This document shows positions 5,617 to 8,553 of a stretch of DNA of 8,553 bases, piece after piece. The position numbers and the translations under genes were made by a program. This DNA comes from Alphaproteobacteria bacterium (GTDB lineage: Bacteria > Pseudomonadota > Alphaproteobacteria > Micropepsales > Micropepsaceae): assembly GCA_028869725.1 (NCBI GenBank), contig JAGWRJ010000886.1, positions 1 to 8,553 of the forward strand, written 5' to 3'. The notes beneath the pieces are model-generated. The model worked only from the letters and a program-made list of their open reading frames with translations, was not told the origin of the DNA and searched no databases. Numbering within the stretch: position 1 is the stretch's first letter; every line of letters begins with the position of its first letter.

Positions 5617-6408
5617 GTGTCCGACATCTTCCGCGAAATCGAGGAGGAAGTCCGCCGCGAGCGCTATGCGCAGCTGTGGAAGCGATATGGCGATTACATC
5701 ATCGCGGTGGTGGCGCTCGTCATACTGGCAGGCGCCGGTTTTCAGGTCTGGCGCTACTATCAGCATCGCGCCATCCTGAAGGCATCGCAGCAGTACATGG
5801 CGGCCGAGGCGCTGCTGCAGTCCGGTCATCCCGAACAGGCAGCCACGGCGTTTGCCAAGATCGCCGATACGGCACCGTCGGGATATGCGGTGGTGGCCCG
5901 TCTGCATAATGCCGATGCGCTTCTGGCAGCCGGTCACAGTGCGGATGCCCTCAAACTCTACAAGAAAGTGGCAGCCGGTGATGACACGCTCCTCGCGGCT
6001 GTTGCCAAGCTGCGCGAGGGCTGGATGCTCGCTGGCACGATGCCGCGGCTGCAACTCGAAGCGCTGCTTGCGCCTTTGACCGATGCCGCCAGCCCCTGGC
6101 GCTTCATGGCACGCGAAATCCTGGCCTACGCAGACTACCGCGATGGCAAGTTTGCGGTCTCTGAGAAAGAGTACCAGGCGCTTGCCGCTGACGTCGAAGC
6201 GCCGATCGGTGTGCGTCAGCGGGCCAATGTCATGGCCACGTTCCTGCACGCCGGCGGGGACAAGTCGTTTGGCGTTGTTCCGCCCGCGGCAACTCCGCCA
6301 GCGGCCAAGGCCGCAACCGCGCCGGCACCCGCCAAATCCTTGAAGGCGCGGCAGGATGCCAAGCGCCATCCTGAACCCCATCAACGTCGAGGCCATGCTC
6401 ACCGATGA
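5617..6408 (+). CDS. YfgM-like tetratricopeptide (TPR_21) membrane protein
   Basis: 263 residues from a GTG start. The N-terminal cytoplasmic segment SDIFREIEEEVRRERYAQLW is highly conserved in alphaproteobacterial YfgM homologues. It is followed by one transmembrane helix at about 26-43 and a periplasmic helical-repeat domain (about 50-215) with TPR-like helix pairs such as AAEALLQSGHPEQAATAFAK and ALLAAGHSADALKLYKK. A Pro/Ala-rich linker (about 222-240) and a basic, His-rich tail end the protein. E. coli YfgM is an ancillary subunit of the SecYEG translocon that works with periplasmic chaperones such as PpiD and helps hand over secreted proteins. The stop overlaps the bamB start as ATGA, so the two are translationally coupled. 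The neighbourhood yfgM-bamB-der is a classic conserved order. The tail residues after about 245 may be lineage-specific. Confidence 0.88.
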   Translation: MSDIFREIEEEVRRERYAQLWKRYGDYIIAVVALVILAGAGFQVWRYYQHRAILKASQQYMAAEALLQSGHPEQAATAFAKIADTAPSGYAVVARLHNADALLAAGHSADALKLYKKVAAGDDTLLAAVAKLREGWMLAGTMPRLQLEALLAPLTDAASPWRFMAREILAYADYRDGKFAVSEKEYQALAADVEAPIGVRQRANVMATFLHAGGDKSFGVVPPAATPPAAKAATAPAPAKSLKARQDAKRHPEPHQRRGHAHR

Positions 6409-7835
6409 AGTCATCGACGCTGTGTCGGACCTGGCGCCTGTCGCTTTGCCTTGGGCTCGCCCTGACGCTCGGCGGGTGCGGAACATTGGATCAGCTGGGA
6501 CTTGGTGCCGTGTCCCACTGGTTTGCCAGTCAGCCGACGAAATCCAACCTCAAGGGCACGCGGATACCGGTTCTGACCGAAGCCAATGAGCTACGCCCGG
6601 ATCAGAGCCTGAAATCCGTCCCGGTCGTACTGCCTGCGCCCTATGCCAATCAGGCCTGGCCGGAAGCGGGAGGCTATCCCACCAATGCCATGTATCACCT
6701 GATGGCGTCGGGGCCTTTGAACGTGGCCTGGGAACATCAGGCTGGCAAAGGCTCTGATAGCGATTCCAGGCTGACGGCACCGCCCATCGTCACCGAAGGG
6801 CGGGTGTTTGTGCTTGATGCCTCCAACCACGTATACGCCTTCAACGCGACCACGGGCACCCGCCTGTGGAAACGTTCGGTGGCACCTGAAGGCGAGCAGA
6901 GCCTCTGGAGCGAGCTGTCGTTTGGATTGTTCGGCAGCGACAGCCGTATTGATCCCACCAAGGGATATGGCGGAGGGCTGGGATCCGATAACGGGCGGAT
7001 CTTTGTCTCCACCGGATTTGGCGATGTCTTCGCGCTGGATCCGGCAAGCGGCAAAGTGTTGTGGCACACCCATATCGGCATTCCGTTCGTCAATGCGCCG
7101 GTGGCCAATGGCGGACGGGTATTCGTGTCCTCGGTCGACAACCACCTGCATGTGCTGAACGCGCGCAACGGGCAGCCGCTCTGGGAACACGAAGGGATTT
7201 CCGAGCATGCCTCGATCCTGAAGACCACGAGCGTGGCCGTCGCCAATGAATATGTCATCGTGCCCTATACGTCCGGGGAACTCTTTGCCATTCGCGTCAC
7301 CAATGGTCATGTCGCCTGGTCGGATACGCTGACCAAACTGCACAGCATTACGGCGCTGGGCGAACTCGACGACATTGCCGGTGAGCCGGTGGTGGATCGC
7401 AACATGGTATTTGCTATCAGCCATTCGGGCGTGATGGCTGCCATCAATCTTGCCACTGGTGAGCGGGTCTGGACCAAGGATATCTCCGGCATCAATACCC
7501 CCTGGGTGGCAGGCGAGGTGGTCTATGTGATGACCACCAAGAATCAGCTGCTGTGCCTTGAGCGCAAGACCGGAAAGGTGAAGTGGATCCGTACATTCCC
7601 GAGCTGGGAAGATCCTGAGAACCGCGAAGGAGCGATCGTGTGGGCCGGGCCGGTGCTGGTCTCCAACCGGCTCATTGTGACCTCTTCGAACGGCTACGCC
7701 GAATCGGTATCGCCCTATACGGGCGCAGTACTGGGACGGATTTCCATTCCCGATGGCGAAGTCATCAGCCCGGTCGTCGCCAATCAGATGGTCTATCTTT
7801 ACACCCGTGGCGCAGAGCTCGTGGCGCTGCGCTGA
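6405..7835 (+). CDS. bamB: Outer-membrane assembly lipoprotein BamB, PQQ-like beta-propeller
   Basis: 476 residues. The N-terminus is a lipoprotein signal: basic n-region, hydrophobic LSLCLGLALT, and lipobox LGGC with the predicted lipidated Cys25. The rest is a beta-propeller with recurring PQQ-like blades ending in G-x-x-x-W motifs: VYAFNATTGTRLW (143-155), VFALDPASGKVLW (208-220), LHVLNARNGQPLW (248-260), LFAIRVTNGHVAW (293-305), MAAINLATGERVW (344-356) and LLCLERKTGKVKW (382-394). A weaker SPYTGAVLG follows near 436, and the last strand is LVALR. BamB is a periplasmic scaffold on BamA that assists folding of outer-membrane proteins. It is longer than the E. coli protein (about 390), mainly from an extended segment before the first blade (about 26-100). 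ATG 6405 lies in the ATGA overlap with the upstream gene and lacks a close Shine-Dalgarno, so translation probably depends on coupling. Confidence 0.93.
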   Translation: MKSSTLCRTWRLSLCLGLALTLGGCGTLDQLGLGAVSHWFASQPTKSNLKGTRIPVLTEANELRPDQSLKSVPVVLPAPYANQAWPEAGGYPTNAMYHLMASGPLNVAWEHQAGKGSDSDSRLTAPPIVTEGRVFVLDASNHVYAFNATTGTRLWKRSVAPEGEQSLWSELSFGLFGSDSRIDPTKGYGGGLGSDNGRIFVSTGFGDVFALDPASGKVLWHTHIGIPFVNAPVANGGRVFVSSVDNHLHVLNARNGQPLWEHEGISEHASILKTTSVAVANEYVIVPYTSGELFAIRVTNGHVAWSDTLTKLHSITALGELDDIAGEPVVDRNMVFAISHSGVMAAINLATGERVWTKDISGINTPWVAGEVVYVMTTKNQLLCLERKTGKVKWIRTFPSWEDPENREGAIVWAGPVLVSNRLIVTSSNGYAESVSPYTGAVLGRISIPDGEVISPVVANQMVYLYTRGAELVALR

Positions 7836-7888
7836 GAGCGTCTTGGACGTGACTGTACCGTGGGCCCTGGCGCCCGCTTAAGACAATG

Positions 7889-7907
7889 TGAGCGCCATCG
7901 GCGCTCA
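7889..7907 (+). promoter_or_regulatory. Hairpin abutting the der ribosome-binding site
   Basis: A perfect 8-bp inverted repeat TGAGCGCC-ATC-GGCGCTCA lies in the 80-bp bamB-der gap. Its last base is the first base of the probable Shine-Dalgarno AAGG (7907-7910), five bases before ATG 7916. It lacks a following T-run, so it is not an intrinsic terminator. Placement suggests an effect on translation initiation or RNA processing between bamB and der; that effect is inferred. Confidence 0.45.
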
Positions 7908-7915
7908 AGGTAGCC

Positions 7916-8553
7916 ATGCTGACTGTCGCCATCATCGGCCGGCCCAATGTCGGCAAATCAACCCTGTTCAACCGGCTCGCCGGACGCCGTCTTGCTATCG
8001 TGCATGACACGCCTGGCGTCACCCGCGATCGCCAGGAAGCCGAGATAGAGCTGGGCGCGCTAGCTGTGCGGCTGGTCGACACGGCGGGGTTTGAGACCGG
8101 ACCGGATGGCAGCCTGGCACAGCGCATGACCCTCCAGTCACGCCAGGCTATCGCCGAGGCCGATGTCTGTCTGTTTGTCATCGACGGACGCGAAGGCGTT
8201 ACTGCCGGTGACGAGACCATTGCCCAGAGCCTGCGAAAGTCCGGCAAGCCGGTAATTCTTATCGTCAACAAGTGCGAGAGCCGGGCGTCGAATGCAGGGT
8301 TCAGCGAGGCCTACGTACTAGGTTTTGGCGAGCCGGTTGCGGTATCAGCCGAACACGGGCTTGGCTTCGGCGAGCTTCTTGCGCAGCTGCGTACGCAGCT
8401 GCCGGCTCTGCCGCAGCAAAGCGAAGAGGTGGAGGATGCCGACCGCACCAAGCCGCTGCGCATCGCTCTTGTCGGCCGTCCCAATGTCGGCAAGTCGAGC
8501 CTTTTCAACCGCCTGATCGGCACCGAGCGTGCGCTGACCGGACCTGAAGCGGG
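7916..8553 (+). CDS. der: Ribosome-assembly GTPase Der (EngA), 3' truncated
   Basis: 212 codons are present before the window edge, with no stop. Der has two tandem GTPase domains and a KH-like domain and helps mature the 50S ribosomal subunit. Domain 1 shows G1 GRPNVGKST (8-16), the G2 region DTPGVTRDR (31-39), G3 DTAGF (55-59), G4 NKCE (118-121) and G5 SAEHG (144-148). An acidic linker (about 169-176) leads to domain 2, whose G1 GRPNVGKSS is at 187-195; the remainder is off the right edge. G4 has Glu instead of the canonical Asp of NKxD, a substitution I recall from other alphaproteobacterial Der proteins. The ATG at 7916 is preceded by AAGG at five bases and starts directly at the first beta strand (MLTVAIIGRP). 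It is third in the yfgM-bamB-der order, 80 bp after bamB. Confidence 0.95.
   Translation, partial: MLTVAIIGRPNVGKSTLFNRLAGRRLAIVHDTPGVTRDRQEAEIELGALAVRLVDTAGFETGPDGSLAQRMTLQSRQAIAEADVCLFVIDGREGVTAGDETIAQSLRKSGKPVILIVNKCESRASNAGFSEAYVLGFGEPVAVSAEHGLGFGELLAQLRTQLPALPQQSEEVEDADRTKPLRIALVGRPNVGKSSLFNRLIGTERALTGPEA

Noticed and set aside
5545..6486. A 313-codon open frame on the - strand opposite the YfgM-like gene
   Set aside because: Low-complexity Arg/Gly-rich translation with no motif; the + strand frame matches a known family and is coupled to bamB.
6591..7424. A 277-codon open frame on the - strand opposite bamB
   Set aside because: A shadow of the regular propeller repeats on the other strand; no domain or ribosome-binding site.
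7937..8502. Repeated GRPNVGKS-encoding DNA at the two ends of der
   Set aside because: This is the normal tandem GTPase-domain duplication of Der, not a mobile or regulatory repeat.

Overview
The window is a GC-rich, gene-dense bacterial chromosome segment. Protein sequence and gene order point to an alphaproteobacterium: an Atm1-type exporter, a double cold-shock-domain protein, and a yfgM-bamB-der block with an NKCE motif in the first Der GTPase domain. An acetic-acid-bacterium-like (Acetobacteraceae/Rhodospirillales) source is my best guess from the protein flavour and is not proven. I see no rRNA, tRNA, CRISPR array, insertion sequence or phage gene.

Layout, left to right. The window opens in the C-terminal half of a thioredoxin-like (TlpA/redoxin) protein on the + strand. 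Convergent to it is a LOG-family nucleotide phosphoribohydrolase on the - strand. Divergent from LOG is a short + strand operon: a 30-codon single-span membrane peptide with a perfect Shine-Dalgarno (1092-1184), then three bases later a 626-aa Atm1-type ABC exporter. The exporter converges, with a 10-bp gap, on a double cold-shock-domain protein (- strand). That gene lies downstream of, and in the same direction as, a 14-helix DHA2/EmrB-type drug exporter. After a 238-bp divergent intergenic region comes the + strand block yfgM-like, bamB (ATGA overlap) and der, which runs off the right edge.

How the genes work together. YfgM (inner-membrane Sec accessory/periplasmic chaperone) and BamB (outer-membrane lipoprotein of the BAM complex) both act on outer-membrane protein biogenesis. 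Der is a ribosome-assembly GTPase that shares this locus in many proteobacteria. The Atm1-type exporter and the DHA2 exporter are independent efflux systems. The cold-shock protein is an RNA-binding regulator with a long, structured leader.

Most notable: (i) the tiny membrane peptide ahead of the Atm1 exporter, in the same reading frame and separated from it only by TGA-CCG; (ii) a low-GC patch with different codon choice inside the DHA2 gene, suggesting a mosaic gene; (iii) similar promoter-like elements containing GCATGATG upstream of both the DHA2 and the cold-shock genes; (iv) an 8-bp hairpin abutting the der ribosome-binding site.
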